Positions 9,376 to 20,813 of a stretch of DNA of 64,000 nucleotides are shown piece after piece (within the stretch, counting starts at the first letter, position 1; each line of letters opens with the position of its first letter). The stretch covers positions 53,205 through 117,204 of the forward strand of contig JRUP01000012.1 in the NCBI GenBank assembly GCA_000773965.1, written 5' to 3'. Origin of the DNA: Enterobacter cancerogenus (GTDB lineage: Bacteria; Pseudomonadota; Gammaproteobacteria; Enterobacterales; Enterobacteriaceae). A program made the position numbers and the translations under genes. The notes beneath the pieces were generated by a model, which saw nothing but the letters and a program-made list of their open reading frames with translations, was not told where the DNA came from and did no database searches.

Positions 9376-10368
9376 ATGTATTCAACTCAACCGCCCCTGC
9401 TTAGCATTATCACCCCGATGTTCAATGCTGGCAGTATGTTCGATGATTTCATGCAGGCGCTCCTCGCACAAACGCTGACTCAGATGGAAATTATCATCGT
9501 CGATGATGGGTCTACGGATGAATCGGGTGAACGTGCAGATACTTACGCACAGCAATACCCGCACATTCGGGTCATTCACCAGGCCAACGGCGGCGTGTCG
9601 CGTGCGCGCAATGCCGGGCTCGCAATGGCGCGCGGGAAATACGTTACTTTCCCGGATGCCGATGACACCATGAACCCGGCGATGTATCAAACGCTGGTGG
9701 AGATGGCAGAACGAGATGATTTAGACGCCGCGCAGTGCAACGCGGAATGGTTTTTCAAAGCCAGCCAGACAACCAAACCGTTGATTCCCCTGGATCGCTT
9801 AACCAGCACAGCGGTGTTAAGTGGACCAGAATGGCTCAACAAGGCCTTGAAAACCCATCGATACATGCATGTGGTATGGCTGGGTATTTATCGCCGTGAA
9901 CTGATTGAACAAAACAATCTCACTTTCGAACCGGGGTTACATCATCAGGATATTCCCTGGACCACAGAGTTCATGTTCAACGCCAAACGCGTGCGCTACA
10001 CCGATCAAATGCTCTACCGCTACTACCTGCACGATGCCTCCATCAGCAACCGCAAACGTACCGGCCAACGAAATGTCGAGTATCAACGCCATTACCTGAA
10101 AATCGCGCAGATGTTGGAAGAGATCAATACACGCTACCGCGATAAAGTTAAAATCTATCCCGTATTCCATTATCAAATTACGCGTGAAGCGCTCAGCGTC
10201 TGCCATTCCATTCGCCGTGAACCGGAAGAGAGCGCACGGCAGGCGATGATTGCGGATCTGTTTGCCACGCAAACCCATAAACGTATGCTGCGGAATGCAC
10301 GCGGCGCGCGGCAGTGGTATCAACTGCTGTTATGGCTGAGTCGGATTTATCGCTGGCGTAACAAATAA
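9376..10368 (+). CDS. waaH: UDP-glucuronate:LPS(HepIII) glycosyltransferase
   Basis: This GT2 protein of 330 residues matches E. coli WaaH (YibD) throughout, including the VDDGSTDES donor site (DDGS 43-46), the PDADD metal motif (94-97) and the LHHQDIPWTTEFMFNA block. WaaH adds glucuronic acid to the third heptose of the core in E. coli, where it is induced under phosphate limitation. Its place after kbl-tdh also matches E. coli, although here two other LPS genes intervene. No Pho box was recognised upstream. The 107-bp gap before it shows no strong promoter by eye. Confidence 0.88.
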   Translation: MYSTQPPLLSIITPMFNAGSMFDDFMQALLAQTLTQMEIIIVDDGSTDESGERADTYAQQYPHIRVIHQANGGVSRARNAGLAMARGKYVTFPDADDTMNPAMYQTLVEMAERDDLDAAQCNAEWFFKASQTTKPLIPLDRLTSTAVLSGPEWLNKALKTHRYMHVVWLGIYRRELIEQNNLTFEPGLHHQDIPWTTEFMFNAKRVRYTDQMLYRYYLHDASISNRKRTGQRNVEYQRHYLKIAQMLEEINTRYRDKVKIYPVFHYQITREALSVCHSIRREPEESARQAMIADLFATQTHKRMLRNARGARQWYQLLLWLSRIYRWRNK

Positions 10369-10441
10369 GCGTCGCGGCTGGCTTTCGCCCTATAGGGGTT
10401 TGCCCTACAATCAGCTCACTGAAATTTGAGATCATTTGAGT

Positions 10442-11518
10442 ATGGCAAGCCCGATTCCAGCCCAATTTGCACCGAAAAATATTCTGCTGATCAAGCTGCG
10501 CCATCACGGCGATATGCTGCTGACCACGCCCGCTATCAATGCGCTCCGTCAACGCTATCCGGACGCCAACATCGACGTCCTGTTGTATAAAGAGACACGG
10601 CCGATGCTGGAAGCACACCCCGCTATTCGCCAGTTGCACATCATTGACCGCAACTGGAAAAAAGAGGGCGGTTGGCAGAAATTCCGTCATGAGATGGCTC
10701 TGCTTTCAGCTGTGCGCGCCTGTCATTATGACGTGGTCATTAACCTCGCCGACCAGTGGCGTAGCGCCATTATCACACGTTTTTCTGCGGCTCCGGTGCG
10801 CATTGGTTTTGCCTTCGCTAAACGTGATCACGCCCTGTGGCGCTGGTGCCATAACTATCTGGTTTCGACTAAAAACCATAATCAGCTCCACACCGTTGAG
10901 CAGAATATGGCAGCGTTAGAACCGCTGGGTATCAGTGCGCAAGATGCAAAAGCCTCAATGCACTTTAGTGCGGCAGATAAACAGAAAGTGCAGGATGCAT
11001 TGGTTCAGCAAAAGGTCAGCGGGCCGTTTATCGTGTTACAGCCAACATCGCGTTGGGTATTCAAATGCTGGGAAGATGAAAAGGTCGCGCAGCTGATTGA
11101 TACGCTCGCCGCTGATGGCCATACCCTGGTTCTTACCGCTGCCCCAGACCAGAAAGAACAAGCAATGATTGCCCACATTCAGTCGCTGTGCCACAGCCAG
11201 AATGTGGTTTCACTTGCCGGGCAGCTTTCATTGCCGCAATTGGCGGCATTGATTGATGCCGCGCAGCTGTTTATCGGTGTGGATTCTGCCCCCATGCACA
11301 TGGCCGCCGCACTCGATACGCCCTGTCTTGCGCTGTTTGGCCCCACCAAACTGCAACACTGGCGTCCGTGGGGTGAAAACAATCGCGTGATCTGGGCCGG
11401 TGATTATGCACCGCTGCCTTCGCCAGACGACATCGATACCAAAACAGAACAGCGCTATCTCTCAGCCATTCCGGTGGATGATGTGGTGGCCGCCGCCAGG
11501 AGTTTTTTGCATGACTAA
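10442..11518 (+). CDS. waaQ: Lipopolysaccharide heptosyltransferase III
   Basis: WaaQ adds the branching third heptose to HepII of the inner core. It is a GT9 protein of about 358 residues. It shows the LIKLRHHGDMLLTTP opening, ADQWRSAIITRF in the acceptor half, LQPTSRWVFKCW, and the donor-site VDSAPMHMAAAL. The start is ambiguous: a TTG at 10436 has GAG 5 nt upstream, while the ATG at 10442 has the same GAG 11 nt away; the ATG is given here. A TACAAT hexamer at 10406-10411 could be a -10 element but its -35 is poor. The gene overlaps the next by 8 bp and heads the waaQ-wabG-waaA-waaE-coaD run. Confidence 0.93.
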   Translation: MASPIPAQFAPKNILLIKLRHHGDMLLTTPAINALRQRYPDANIDVLLYKETRPMLEAHPAIRQLHIIDRNWKKEGGWQKFRHEMALLSAVRACHYDVVINLADQWRSAIITRFSAAPVRIGFAFAKRDHALWRWCHNYLVSTKNHNQLHTVEQNMAALEPLGISAQDAKASMHFSAADKQKVQDALVQQKVSGPFIVLQPTSRWVFKCWEDEKVAQLIDTLAADGHTLVLTAAPDQKEQAMIAHIQSLCHSQNVVSLAGQLSLPQLAALIDAAQLFIGVDSAPMHMAAALDTPCLALFGPTKLQHWRPWGENNRVIWAGDYAPLPSPDDIDTKTEQRYLSAIPVDDVVAAARSFLHD

Positions 11519-12644
11519 GTTACGCCTGGCGATTGTCCGGCAGAAATATCGTCCGGATGGCGGTGCCGAGCGTTTCATCTCGCGGGCGCTGGAAGCACTG
11601 GACAGCGAGCAGCTCGATCTGAATATCATCACACGTAGCTGGCAGGGCACACCCAATCCGGCCTGGCATCTGCACATCTGCAATCCCGCCAAATTTGGAC
11701 GCGTATCGCGCGAACGCGGTTTTGCCCACGCGGCACGTGCATGCTGGGAACGTGAGAAGTTCGATATCGTGCAGAGCCATGAACGCATTGCGGGCTGCGA
11801 TATTTTCCGCGCCGGTGATGGCGTCCATCGCGTGTGGCTGGAACAACGTGCGCGTATCGTCTCACCCTGGCAGCGTTTGAGTGCCAGCCTGAGTCCTTAT
11901 CATCGCTATGTTTTGCAGGCTGAAGCAGAGATGTTCAATGCAGCATCTTTAAAAGCAGTGATCTGTAATTCTGAGATGGTGAAGCAAGATATTTTGCGTC
12001 ATTTCACGCTAGATGCCAGCAAAATCCATGTCATTCACAACGCCATCGATAGCCAACGTTTCCAGCCAGCAACTGAAGCTCAGCGCTACGCCATGCGCCA
12101 GCAATTGACGCTGCCACAGGATGCCACGGTCATGATCTACGTGGGTTCAGGCTTTGAGCGTAAAGGCTTGAAAGCCGCCATTGAAGCTCTCGCCCACAGC
12201 GATCGCTATCTGGTTGTGGTTGGCCAGGACAAACAACTTTCACGCTATCAGCAGCTGGCTAACCAGCTTAATTGCCTTGATCGCTTGCGCTTTGTTGGCG
12301 TGCAGCAGGATGTGCAGCCCTATTATCACGCCGCTGACGCCTTACTGTTGCCCACGCTTTATGATCCTTTTCCGAATGTGGTGCTTGAAGCGATGGCCTG
12401 CGGTTTGGCCGTGATTACCAGCACCGGCTGTGGCGGCGCAGAATTTATTCAAGCCGGACAGGAAGGCTTCATTTGTGATGCATTGGATATCAAGGCATTA
12501 AATGACGCCATTGTCGCCACACCTGCACTTTCGCAGAATTCTGCCATGGGAGAAGCCGCACGCCGCAGAATCGAACCTTTTGGTCCGCAGCGACTGGCGC
12601 AGTCCCTGACTTCACTCTATCAGCAAGTGCTGAAGACCAGCTGA
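11511..12644 (+). CDS. wabG: LPS core galacturonosyltransferase, WabG type
   Basis: This GT4 glycosyltransferase of 377 residues starts at ATG 11511, with AGGAG 8 nt upstream inside waaQ and an 8-bp overlap. The N-terminus RLAIVRQKYRPDGGAERF and the motifs QSHERI, GDGVHR, YVGSGFERKGL and PTLYDPFPNVVLEAMACG match Klebsiella WabG, which transfers galacturonic acid from UDP-GalA to HepII. This distinguishes the core from the E. coli/Salmonella WaaG (glucose) type. A longer open frame begins at 11400 but lies wholly within waaQ. The donor sugar is inferred from the family, not shown. Confidence 0.88.
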   Translation: MTKLRLAIVRQKYRPDGGAERFISRALEALDSEQLDLNIITRSWQGTPNPAWHLHICNPAKFGRVSRERGFAHAARACWEREKFDIVQSHERIAGCDIFRAGDGVHRVWLEQRARIVSPWQRLSASLSPYHRYVLQAEAEMFNAASLKAVICNSEMVKQDILRHFTLDASKIHVIHNAIDSQRFQPATEAQRYAMRQQLTLPQDATVMIYVGSGFERKGLKAAIEALAHSDRYLVVVGQDKQLSRYQQLANQLNCLDRLRFVGVQQDVQPYYHAADALLLPTLYDPFPNVVLEAMACGLAVITSTGCGGAEFIQAGQEGFICDALDIKALNDAIVATPALSQNSAMGEAARRRIEPFGPQRLAQSLTSLYQQVLKTS

Positions 12645-12729
12645 CGAAGTGGTATGAGCAGGCGGTCAGTTTCTGATAACATGCCGCCTTTCATGTGTTT
12701 TTTGACGCGAATCTGTCGTAACGATAACT

Positions 12730-14004
12730 ATGACAACTCTATACACAGCCCTGCTCTATTTAATACAGCCACTGATCTGGCTGCGCCTGTGGCTGCGCGG
12801 TCGAAAAGCACCGGCCTATCGTAAACGCTGGGCGGAACGCTACGGCTACTGTGCGGGCAAAGTTGAACCGCACGGCATTGTGCTGCATTCGGTTTCTGTG
12901 GGTGAAACACTGGCCGCCGTGCCGCTGGTGCGCGCATTGCGCCATCGCTATCCTACTCTGCCGATCACCGTGACTACCATGACGCCAACCGGTTCCGAAC
13001 GCGCTCAGTCCGCGTTTGGTAAAGATGTGCATCATGTCTATCTGCCCTATGATTTGCCCGGTTCGATTAACCGTTTCCTCGATACCGTTGATCCTCGTCT
13101 GGTGATCATCATGGAGACCGAGTTGTGGCCGAACATCATCCGTATTCTGCATCAGCGGCAAATTCCGCTGGTCATTGCCAACGCCCGTCTGTCAGAGCGT
13201 TCGGCCAAAGGCTATAAAAAACTCGGTGGCTTTATGCGTGATTTGCTGCAGCGCATTACGTTGATTGCGGCACAGAACAACGAGGATGCTGAGCGATTCC
13301 TCAGCCTCGGCCTTAAACGAACGCATCTCGCCGTCACCGGTAGCCTGAAGTTTGATATCTCTGTGACGCCAGAACTGGCGGCCCGTGCGGTCACCCTGCG
13401 CCGTCAATGGGCATCGCGCCGCCCGGTGTGGATCGCGACCAGCACGCACGAAGGCGAAGAGACCATCATCCTCGATGCGCATCGTCGTCTGCTGCAACAG
13501 TTCCCCGATCTGATGCTGATTCTGGTGCCACGCCATCCTGAACGTTTCAAAGATGCCTGTGAACTGACGCAAAAGCGCGGTTTCAGTTTCACTCTGCGTA
13601 GCAGCGGTGAAATTCCGTCTGGCGCAACGCAGGTCGTGATTGGTGACACCATGGGTGAATTAATGCTGCTGTACGGCATCGCCGATATCGCCTTTGTTGG
13701 TGGCAGTTTGGTAGAACGCGGCGGTCATAATCCGCTGGAACCCGCTGCCCATGCCATTCCGGTGCTGATGGGGCCGCATATCTGGAATTTCAAAGATATC
13801 TGTGCCAAATTGCAGCAGGCAGAAGGCCTGATCACCGTCACCGACGTGGTTTCGCTGGAGAAACAGGTGGCCAACCTGCTGCAGGATGATGATTACCGCC
13901 GCTATTACGGCCGCCACGCAGTCGAAGTGCTGCATCAAAATCAGGGCGCATTGCAGCGTCTGCTACAGTTACTCGAACCACATTTGCCGCCACGAGCTCA
14001 TTAA
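12730..14004 (+). CDS. waaA: Kdo transferase (lipid IVA)
   Basis: WaaA adds Kdo residues from CMP-Kdo to lipid IVA, the essential base of the LPS core, at the cytoplasmic face of the inner membrane. It has 424 residues (425 in E. coli). One N-terminal membrane anchor (about 3-20) is followed by basic residues. The catalytic glutamate is E59 in HSVSVGETLA. METELWPN, TGSLKFDI and GGSLVERGGHNPLE in the donor domain are all intact. An 85-bp gap separates it from wabG; the stop is 3 bp before waaE. Confidence 0.97.
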   Translation: MTTLYTALLYLIQPLIWLRLWLRGRKAPAYRKRWAERYGYCAGKVEPHGIVLHSVSVGETLAAVPLVRALRHRYPTLPITVTTMTPTGSERAQSAFGKDVHHVYLPYDLPGSINRFLDTVDPRLVIIMETELWPNIIRILHQRQIPLVIANARLSERSAKGYKKLGGFMRDLLQRITLIAAQNNEDAERFLSLGLKRTHLAVTGSLKFDISVTPELAARAVTLRRQWASRRPVWIATSTHEGEETIILDAHRRLLQQFPDLMLILVPRHPERFKDACELTQKRGFSFTLRSSGEIPSGATQVVIGDTMGELMLLYGIADIAFVGGSLVERGGHNPLEPAAHAIPVLMGPHIWNFKDICAKLQQAEGLITVTDVVSLEKQVANLLQDDDYRRYYGRHAVEVLHQNQGALQRLLQLLEPHLPPRAH

Positions 14005-14007
14005 CGC

Positions 14008-15266
<1,259 letters not shown>

Positions 15267-16076
15267 TTAATGCTGACAGCGTGGGCACCAAAAGGTGCTA
15301 CGCTGGCCGTGTTTACCGCTGACGATCGGCGTACCGCAGGCTCGGCAGGGTTCGCCCGCCCGGCCGTACACCTGCAATTCCTGGGCAAAGTAGCCAGGCT
15401 TTCCATCCGTTTGCAGAAAATCACGTAGCGTGGTACCGCCCTGCTCAATCGAACGCAGCAAGACGGCCTTGATTGTCGCCACCATCAACTCCGCTTCATC
15501 ACGACTCAAACTCATCGCCGATCGATCGGGTAAGATCCCGGCGGTAAACAGTGATTCACTGGCATAAATGTTGCCCACGCCAACCACCACTTTGTTATCC
15601 ATCAGCCACTGTTTAATGACCGTGCGCTTTCCACGTGACTTCTCAAACAGATAAGCACCATCGAATTCGCTGCTTAGCGGTTCAGGACCAAGATGTGCCA
15701 GTACGCTGCTGCCTTCAAGCTCAGAGGCCCACAGCCATGCACCAAAGCGACGTGGGTCGGTGTAACGCAGCACCTTGCCGTTGCTCATCACCAAATCGAC
15801 GTGGTCATGCTTAGCCGCGGGTTGCTCACCCGGTAACATGCGTAAACTGCCAGACATGCCGAGGTGAATAATGATCCAGCCATGTGGTAGTTCCAGCAGC
15901 AGGTATTTTGCGCGCCGTTGCACGCTCAACACTGGTTGGTCGCTCAGCGCATGAATTTCGTGCGAGACCGGCCAGCGCAGGCGTGAATTACGCACAATCG
16001 CATGCAAAATCGTTGCGCCCACCATATGTGGCTCAATACCACGTCGGCTGGTTTCTACCTCTGGTAATTCAGGCAT
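15267..16076 (-). CDS. mutM: Formamidopyrimidine-DNA glycosylase
   Basis: MutM excises 8-oxoguanine and ring-opened purines and nicks the abasic site. It has 269 residues. The N-terminal PELPEVET gives the catalytic proline and glutamate after Met removal. The C-terminal zinc finger has C244, C247, C264 and C267, and the H2TH region precedes it. It is tail-to-tail with coaD and downstream of rpmBG, from which it is separated by a terminator hairpin, as in E. coli. Confidence 0.97.
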   Translation of the reverse strand: MPELPEVETSRRGIEPHMVGATILHAIVRNSRLRWPVSHEIHALSDQPVLSVQRRAKYLLLELPHGWIIIHLGMSGSLRMLPGEQPAAKHDHVDLVMSNGKVLRYTDPRRFGAWLWASELEGSSVLAHLGPEPLSSEFDGAYLFEKSRGKRTVIKQWLMDNKVVVGVGNIYASESLFTAGILPDRSAMSLSRDEAELMVATIKAVLLRSIEQGGTTLRDFLQTDGKPGYFAQELQVYGRAGEPCRACGTPIVSGKHGQRSTFWCPRCQH

Positions 16077-16103
16077 GTCATCTCCTCAACAAATCGCAGA
16101 AAC

Positions 16104-16130
16104 AAAAAACCCGGCCGAAGCCGGGTTTTT
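16104..16130 (-). terminator. Rho-independent terminator after rpmG
   Basis: An 8-bp stem AACCCGGC/GCCGGGTT with a CGAA tetraloop (16108-16127) is flanked by A6 on the left and T5 on the right. It can therefore act on the minus-strand rpmB-rpmG transcript and equally from the other side. It lies between rpmG and mutM. Confidence 0.9.
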
Positions 16131-16146
16131 CGCAAGAACACCAAAA

Positions 16147-16317
<171 letters not shown>

Positions 16318-16332
16318 TCAATTCCTTAGTAC

Positions 16333-16590
<258 letters not shown>

Positions 16591-16713
16591 TCAGCTCGAG
16601 CTTTAAAAACTAGGTTTTGGCCGCCTCGTCAGGCCTTAGCCCGCCCAAGCGAGTTCCATGTGAACCCGCTAAGCTGGCCCAAACGCCAAACCCGAGATTC
16701 TCAAAGGTGGCGT

Positions 16714-16742
16714 AGTATACGCCGCTCAGCCCAAGTGCTCAA
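16714..16742 (-). promoter_or_regulatory. Sigma-70 promoter for rpmB-rpmG
   Basis: On the minus strand, TTGAGC (16742-16737) and TATACT (16719-16714) are separated by exactly 17 bp. It lies between radC and rpmB and points at rpmB. This is the best-formed consensus promoter seen in the window, as expected for a ribosomal protein operon. Confidence 0.75.
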
Positions 16743-16812
16743 GTCCCGAACAAATAAAGATCCCGATGGATCGCGCGAAAATGCATCATTTCTGCGCAAT
16801 CGGATGGTTATT

Positions 16813-17469
16813 TTACAGCCAACCGCGCTCAGCGAAGGAGGTATACTCGCCGTGACCGATCACCAAATGATCAAGTAAGCGAATATTCAGCAGCGCGCAA
16901 GCCTGTCCGACTTTACCGGTAATATCACGATCGGCGCGACTGGGCTCGGCTATGCCGGAAGGATGATTATGCGCCAAAATCACGGCGGCCGCGTTGAGTT
17001 TTAACGCTTCGCGCACAATTTCACGTGGATGCACTTCGACACTGGCAATACTGCCGGTAAACATCTTTTGCGCCTGCAAAACCCGATGCTGATTATCCAG
17101 GAAGAGCGCCATAAAAACCTCTCGCTCCTGATGCGCCAGCACGCTTTGCAAGTAATGCCTTGTCACCTGTGGATTCTCCATCACATTTTCTCGTGCCAGC
17201 TGACTGGCGAAAAAACGTCGCCCCAGTTCAGCCACCGCATGCAGTTGGGTAATTTTGGCCGTGCCTACGCCTTTAATCACGTTCAGTTCTGTTTCATTTG
17301 CGGTCATGATGCGATATAGCGAGCCAAACTCGTTAAGCATTTGTCGCGCCAGCGCCATCACCGGAATACCGTGGCTGCCGGTGCGCAAAAAAATCGCTAA
17401 CAGTTCTGCATCGCTCAATGATTCTGCGCCTGTGATGGCCAGTTTTTCTCGTGGGGCCAGTTCCGTCAT
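16813..17469 (-). CDS. radC: RadC family JAMM/MPN-domain protein (YicR)
   Basis: The 218-residue protein has an N-terminal helix-hairpin-helix-like region (about 20-95, with [15 protein letters not shown]). Its C-terminal JAMM domain carries the metal-binding AHNHPSG (H167, H169) and downstream aspartates D179/D182. The early claim that RadC acts in DNA repair has not held up, so its role is uncertain; the JAMM motif suggests a metallohydrolase. AGGAG precedes the ATG. The gene is divergent from coaBC. Confidence 0.93.
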   Translation of the reverse strand: MTELAPREKLAITGAESLSDAELLAIFLRTGSHGIPVMALARQMLNEFGSLYRIMTANETELNVIKGVGTAKITQLHAVAELGRRFFASQLARENVMENPQVTRHYLQSVLAHQEREVFMALFLDNQHRVLQAQKMFTGSIASVEVHPREIVREALKLNAAAVILAHNHPSGIAEPSRADRDITGKVGQACALLNIRLLDHLVIGHGEYTSFAERGWL

Positions 17470-17658
17470 GACATTCTCCTTCCTGGGTCAGGGCGATTGT
17501 GCGTATTTGCCAGGAGGCATACCAGCAAGCCGGTCGCGATTTCAGAGCCATCTCGCAAAGGGCGCAGGCCGTGAAAAGGCGGTCGCTGGATTTTGTGATA
17601 AAGTTGCCTGCATCTGCCGCATCACAGCGGCAATCCGTTTTGAGTTGAGGCAAAGAAC

Positions 17659-18879
17659 ATGACGGGATTAGCCGGAAAAAAAATTCTGCTCGGCGTCAGC
17701 GGCGGTATTGCTGCTTATAAAACACCCGAGTTGGTTCGTCGTCTGCGCGATCGTGGCGCAGAGGTGCGTGTCATGATGACTGATGCAGCGAAAGCCTTTA
17801 TCACTCCGCTCAGCTTACAAGCCGTTTCCGGATATCCGGTGCTGGATGATTTACTCGACCCTGCCGCTGAAGCCGCTATGGGCCATATCGAGCTGGCGAA
17901 ATGGGCTGATCTGATTGTACTGGCCCCCGCGACCGCCGATTTGATTGCACGCATCACGGCAGGGATGGCTAACGATTTGGTGACCACCGCCTGCCTCGCC
18001 AGCGCAGCACCTCTGGCGATCGTGCCGGCCATGAACCAGCAGATGTACCGCGCGCCGATTACCCAGGAAAATCTTCAGCGTCTAAATCAGCGAGGCGTTC
18101 TGATTTGGGGGCCAGACAGCGGCAGCCAGGCCTGCGGCGATGTAGGCCCCGGCCGCATGCTTGATCCGCTGGCAATTGTCGCTCATGCGCTGGAGTGGGC
18201 CGCGCCCGTCAACGATCTGCAACATCTCAACATTATGATCACCGCCGGCCCAACCCGTGAGGCGCTGGACCCGGTTCGTTACATTAGCAATCACAGCTCC
18301 GGTAAAATGGGATTCGCCATTGCCGCCGCCGCCGCAAAACGTGGCGCAACGGTGACACTGGTGGCGGGCCCGGTCACACTGCCTACGCCCGCTGGCGTCA
18401 CGCGCGTTGATGTGGGGAGTGCACTGGAAATGGAAGCGGCGGTGATGACGCAAATCAGCCAACAACATATTTTCATTGCCAGCGCTGCCGTGGCAGACTA
18501 CCGGGCGGCAAACATTGCCGCAGAGAAAATCAAAAAACAGGGTGGCGATGATAACGTCACGCTGCAGTTGGTGAAGAACCCGGATATTGTCGCAGGCGTA
18601 GCGGCATTACAGAACCATCGCCCTTATGTGGTGGGATTTGCTGCCGAAACCCAGAATGTGGAAGAATACGCGCGGCAAAAACGGGTGCGAAAAAATCTGG
18701 ACCTGATCTGCGCGAACGATGTGGCGCAGGCAGGACAGGGATTCAATAGCGACACCAATGCTCTTCACCTTTTTTGGCAGGAAGGAGAGAAAGTCTTACC
18801 GCTCAGTGATAAGACGCTCCTTGGCCAACAATTAATAGACGAGATTGTCAGCCGTTATGATGAAAAAAATCGACGTTAA
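17659..18879 (+). CDS. coaBC: Bifunctional phosphopantothenoylcysteine decarboxylase / phosphopantothenate-cysteine ligase
   Basis: CoaBC (Dfp) performs two consecutive steps of coenzyme A synthesis. The N-terminal flavoprotein decarboxylase shows [11 protein letters not shown]76, the PAMN motif (N126) and the flexible-loop C159 in SQACGDVG. The C-terminal CTP-dependent ligase begins near residue 190 with [18 protein letters not shown]. It has 406 residues, the same as E. coli. The last 23 bp overlap dut, which is translated from inside the coaBC end, as in E. coli. Confidence 0.97.
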   Translation: MTGLAGKKILLGVSGGIAAYKTPELVRRLRDRGAEVRVMMTDAAKAFITPLSLQAVSGYPVLDDLLDPAAEAAMGHIELAKWADLIVLAPATADLIARITAGMANDLVTTACLASAAPLAIVPAMNQQMYRAPITQENLQRLNQRGVLIWGPDSGSQACGDVGPGRMLDPLAIVAHALEWAAPVNDLQHLNIMITAGPTREALDPVRYISNHSSGKMGFAIAAAAAKRGATVTLVAGPVTLPTPAGVTRVDVGSALEMEAAVMTQISQQHIFIASAAVADYRAANIAAEKIKKQGGDDNVTLQLVKNPDIVAGVAALQNHRPYVVGFAAETQNVEEYARQKRVRKNLDLICANDVAQAGQGFNSDTNALHLFWQEGEKVLPLSDKTLLGQQLIDEIVSRYDEKNRR

Positions 18880-19315
18880 AATTCTGGATGCGCGCGTGGG
18901 TAACGAATTCCCACTGCCAACTTATGCCACCTCGGGTTCTGCCGGTCTCGATCTGCGTGCTTGCCTTGATGGTGCACTGGAGATCTCCCCAGGCATGACC
19001 ACGCTGGTGCCAACTGGTCTGGCGATTCACATTGCTGACCCTGCGCTGGCCGCTGTGATTTTGCCCCGCTCAGGTCTGGGCCATAAGCATGGCATCGTGC
19101 TGGGCAACCTGGTGGGCTTAATCGACTCCGATTATCAGGGCCAACTGATGGTCTCCGTCTGGAACCGTGGTCAGGATAGCTTTACGCTGCAGCCTGGCGA
19201 CCGTTTGGCGCAATTGGTCTTTGTGCCGGTGGTTCAAGCCGAATTCAACCTGGTGGAGGATTTTGACACCAGCGATCGCGGCGCCGGCGGTTTTGGCCAC
19301 TCTGGTCGTCAGTAA
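18857..19315 (+). CDS. dut: dUTP diphosphatase
   Basis: Dut hydrolyses dUTP to dUMP, keeping uracil out of DNA and feeding thymidylate synthesis. It is a trimeric all-beta dUTPase of 152 residues. All five motifs are present: [41 protein letters not shown] and the C-terminal [11 protein letters not shown]. The start could be ATG 18857 or the adjacent ATG 18860; neither has a clear ribosome site, consistent with coupling to coaBC translation. The frame extends upstream to a TTG at 18845 that is unlikely to be used. Confidence 0.96.
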   Translation: MMKKIDVKILDARVGNEFPLPTYATSGSAGLDLRACLDGALEISPGMTTLVPTGLAIHIADPALAAVILPRSGLGHKHGIVLGNLVGLIDSDYQGQLMVSVWNRGQDSFTLQPGDRLAQLVFVPVVQAEFNLVEDFDTSDRGAGGFGHSGRQ

Positions 19316-19430
19316 CACGCGACACTTTTCGCAAGCCATCTTTTTATCTCTCGTCGCTACGGGCCAAACCGCTTGTGGCTGACGAGGCAGTATTGCCTGT
19401 TTTTGGTGAATTTCAGGGGTCTTGAAGGTC

Positions 19431-20027
19431 ATGGCAGAAAAAAAAGCCGCGAAACGGAATCGTCGCGAAGAGATTTTGCAGGCGCTAGCGCAAATGCTGG
19501 AGTCGGGCGATGGCAGTCAGCGAATCACCACCGCCAAGCTGGCAGCCAATGTAGGCGTTTCGGAAGCGGCACTCTACCGCCACTTCCCAAGCAAAACGCG
19601 TATGTTCGACAGCCTGATCGAGTTTATTGAAGACAGTCTGATTACCCGCATCAATCTAATCCTGAAAGATGAGAAAGAAACACTCGCGCGACTGCGTTTA
19701 ATCGTGCAGCTGATTCTGGGATTTGGTGAGCGTAATCCGGGGCTGACGCGTATTTTGACCGGCCACGCGCTGATGTTTGAACAGGATCGCCTGCAAGGGC
19801 GTATCAATCAGTTGTTCGAACGCATTGAGGTGCAGCTGCGTCAGGTGATGCGAGAGAAGAAAATGCGTGATGGTGAAGGCTTCCAGACTGATGAAACGCT
19901 GCTGGCGAGCCAGTTGCTGGCGTTCTGCGAAGGGTTGCTTTCCCGCTATGTGCGATCTGAATTCCGCTATCGTCCAACAGCTGATTTTGACAGCCGCTGG
20001 CCACTGATTGCTGCACAGTTAGTGTAG
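19431..20027 (+). CDS. slmA: Nucleoid occlusion factor SlmA (TetR family)
   Basis: SlmA binds specific chromosomal sites and blocks FtsZ ring assembly over the nucleoid. The 198-residue product is the same length as in E. coli and nearly identical. The helix-turn-helix spans about 33-52 ([20 protein letters not shown]) and is followed by an all-helical dimer/FtsZ-binding domain. ATG 19431 has a GAAGG-type ribosome site; a TTG 9 bp upstream is not needed. It follows dut on the same strand and converges with pyrE. Confidence 0.97.
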   Translation: MAEKKAAKRNRREEILQALAQMLESGDGSQRITTAKLAANVGVSEAALYRHFPSKTRMFDSLIEFIEDSLITRINLILKDEKETLARLRLIVQLILGFGERNPGLTRILTGHALMFEQDRLQGRINQLFERIEVQLRQVMREKKMRDGEGFQTDETLLASQLLAFCEGLLSRYVRSEFRYRPTADFDSRWPLIAAQLV

Positions 20028-20038
20028 CGATTCATCAG

Positions 20039-20060
20039 GCGCGCCCATAATTGGGCGCGC
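20039..20060. terminator. Hairpin between slmA and pyrE
   Basis: A perfect 9-bp stem GCGCGCCCA/TGGGCGCGC with a TAAT loop lies 11 bp after the slmA stop. There is no T run on either strand, so termination is plausible for both converging genes but not certain. Confidence 0.5.
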
Positions 20061-20122
20061 GATAAAATACCTTAGTCCATCATCCGGTCGCCAGCGATGG
20101 CGGCCGTGATAAAGCCGCGATG

Positions 20123-20764
20123 TTAAATACCGTACTCTTTACGATACGCCCGCACTTTCGCCAGATGGTCTGCCATTTCCGGCTTCTCTTCCAGATAATC
20201 AATCAGTTCCGCGAGCGTAATGATCGCCGTGACTTTGCACTGATAGTCACGTTCCACTTCCTGAATGGCGGAGATATCACCACGGCCGCGCTCCTGGCGA
20301 TCCAGCGAAATCATGACGCCCGCCAATGTGGCATTGTGCGCGCTGATGATGTCCATCGATTCACGAATAGCGGTACCCGCGGTGATCACATCATCCACCA
20401 GCATCACTTTACCCTGCAGCGGGCTACCGACCAGCAAGCCGCCTTCACCGTGATCTTTGGCTTCTTTACGATTGAAGCAGTAAGGCACATCGCGATCATG
20501 ATGATCGGCCAGTGCGACGGCCGTGGTGGTGGCAATCGGAATCCCTTTGTAGGCCGGGCCAAACAGCAGATCAAAATCAACGCCGCCATCCACCAGCGCC
20601 TGCGCATAGAAACGTCCCAGCAGCGCTAAGTCACGGCCGGTATTGAATAAACCGGCATTAAAGAAGTATGGGCTTTTACGACCCGATTTCAGGGTGAACT
20701 CACCAAACTTCAGCACCCCTTTGTTCAGGGCGAATTCAATAAACTGACGCTGCCAGGCTTTCAT
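20123..20764 (-). CDS. pyrE: Orotate phosphoribosyltransferase
   Basis: PyrE joins orotate and PRPP to give OMP in pyrimidine synthesis. It has 213 residues. The PRPP-binding signature [13 protein letters not shown] lies at 120-132, with FGPAYKGIP at 68-76. It is second in the rph-pyrE operon, and a U-tract hairpin between the two genes provides the classic UTP-sensing attenuator. GAGGAG lies upstream of the ATG. Confidence 0.97.
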   Translation of the reverse strand: MKAWQRQFIEFALNKGVLKFGEFTLKSGRKSPYFFNAGLFNTGRDLALLGRFYAQALVDGGVDFDLLFGPAYKGIPIATTTAVALADHHDRDVPYCFNRKEAKDHGEGGLLVGSPLQGKVMLVDDVITAGTAIRESMDIISAHNATLAGVMISLDRQERGRGDISAIQEVERDYQCKVTAIITLAELIDYLEEKPEMADHLAKVRAYRKEYGI

Positions 20765-20780
20765 TTCTCACTCCTCAAAT

Positions 20781-20806
20781 AAAGAAAAGGCGACTCTCTG
20801 GTCGCC
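20781..20806 (-). terminator. pyrE attenuator
   Basis: On the minus strand, GGCGAC and GTCGCC form a 6-bp stem with a 6-nt loop followed by TTTTCTTT. The hairpin begins 7 nt past the rph stop and 17 nt before the pyrE start. In enterobacteria, coupling of rph translation to transcription through this terminator lets pyrE be read when UTP is low. Confidence 0.85.
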
Positions 20807-20813
20807 TGTTATA

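Noticed and set aside
10383-10411. Promoter before waaQ
   Set aside because: TACAAT is a fair -10 but no acceptable -35 lies 16-18 bp upstream; noted under waaQ only.
11400-11510. Upstream extension of wabG
   Set aside because: It lies entirely inside waaQ; ATG 11511 has AGGAG at good spacing and matches the WabG start.
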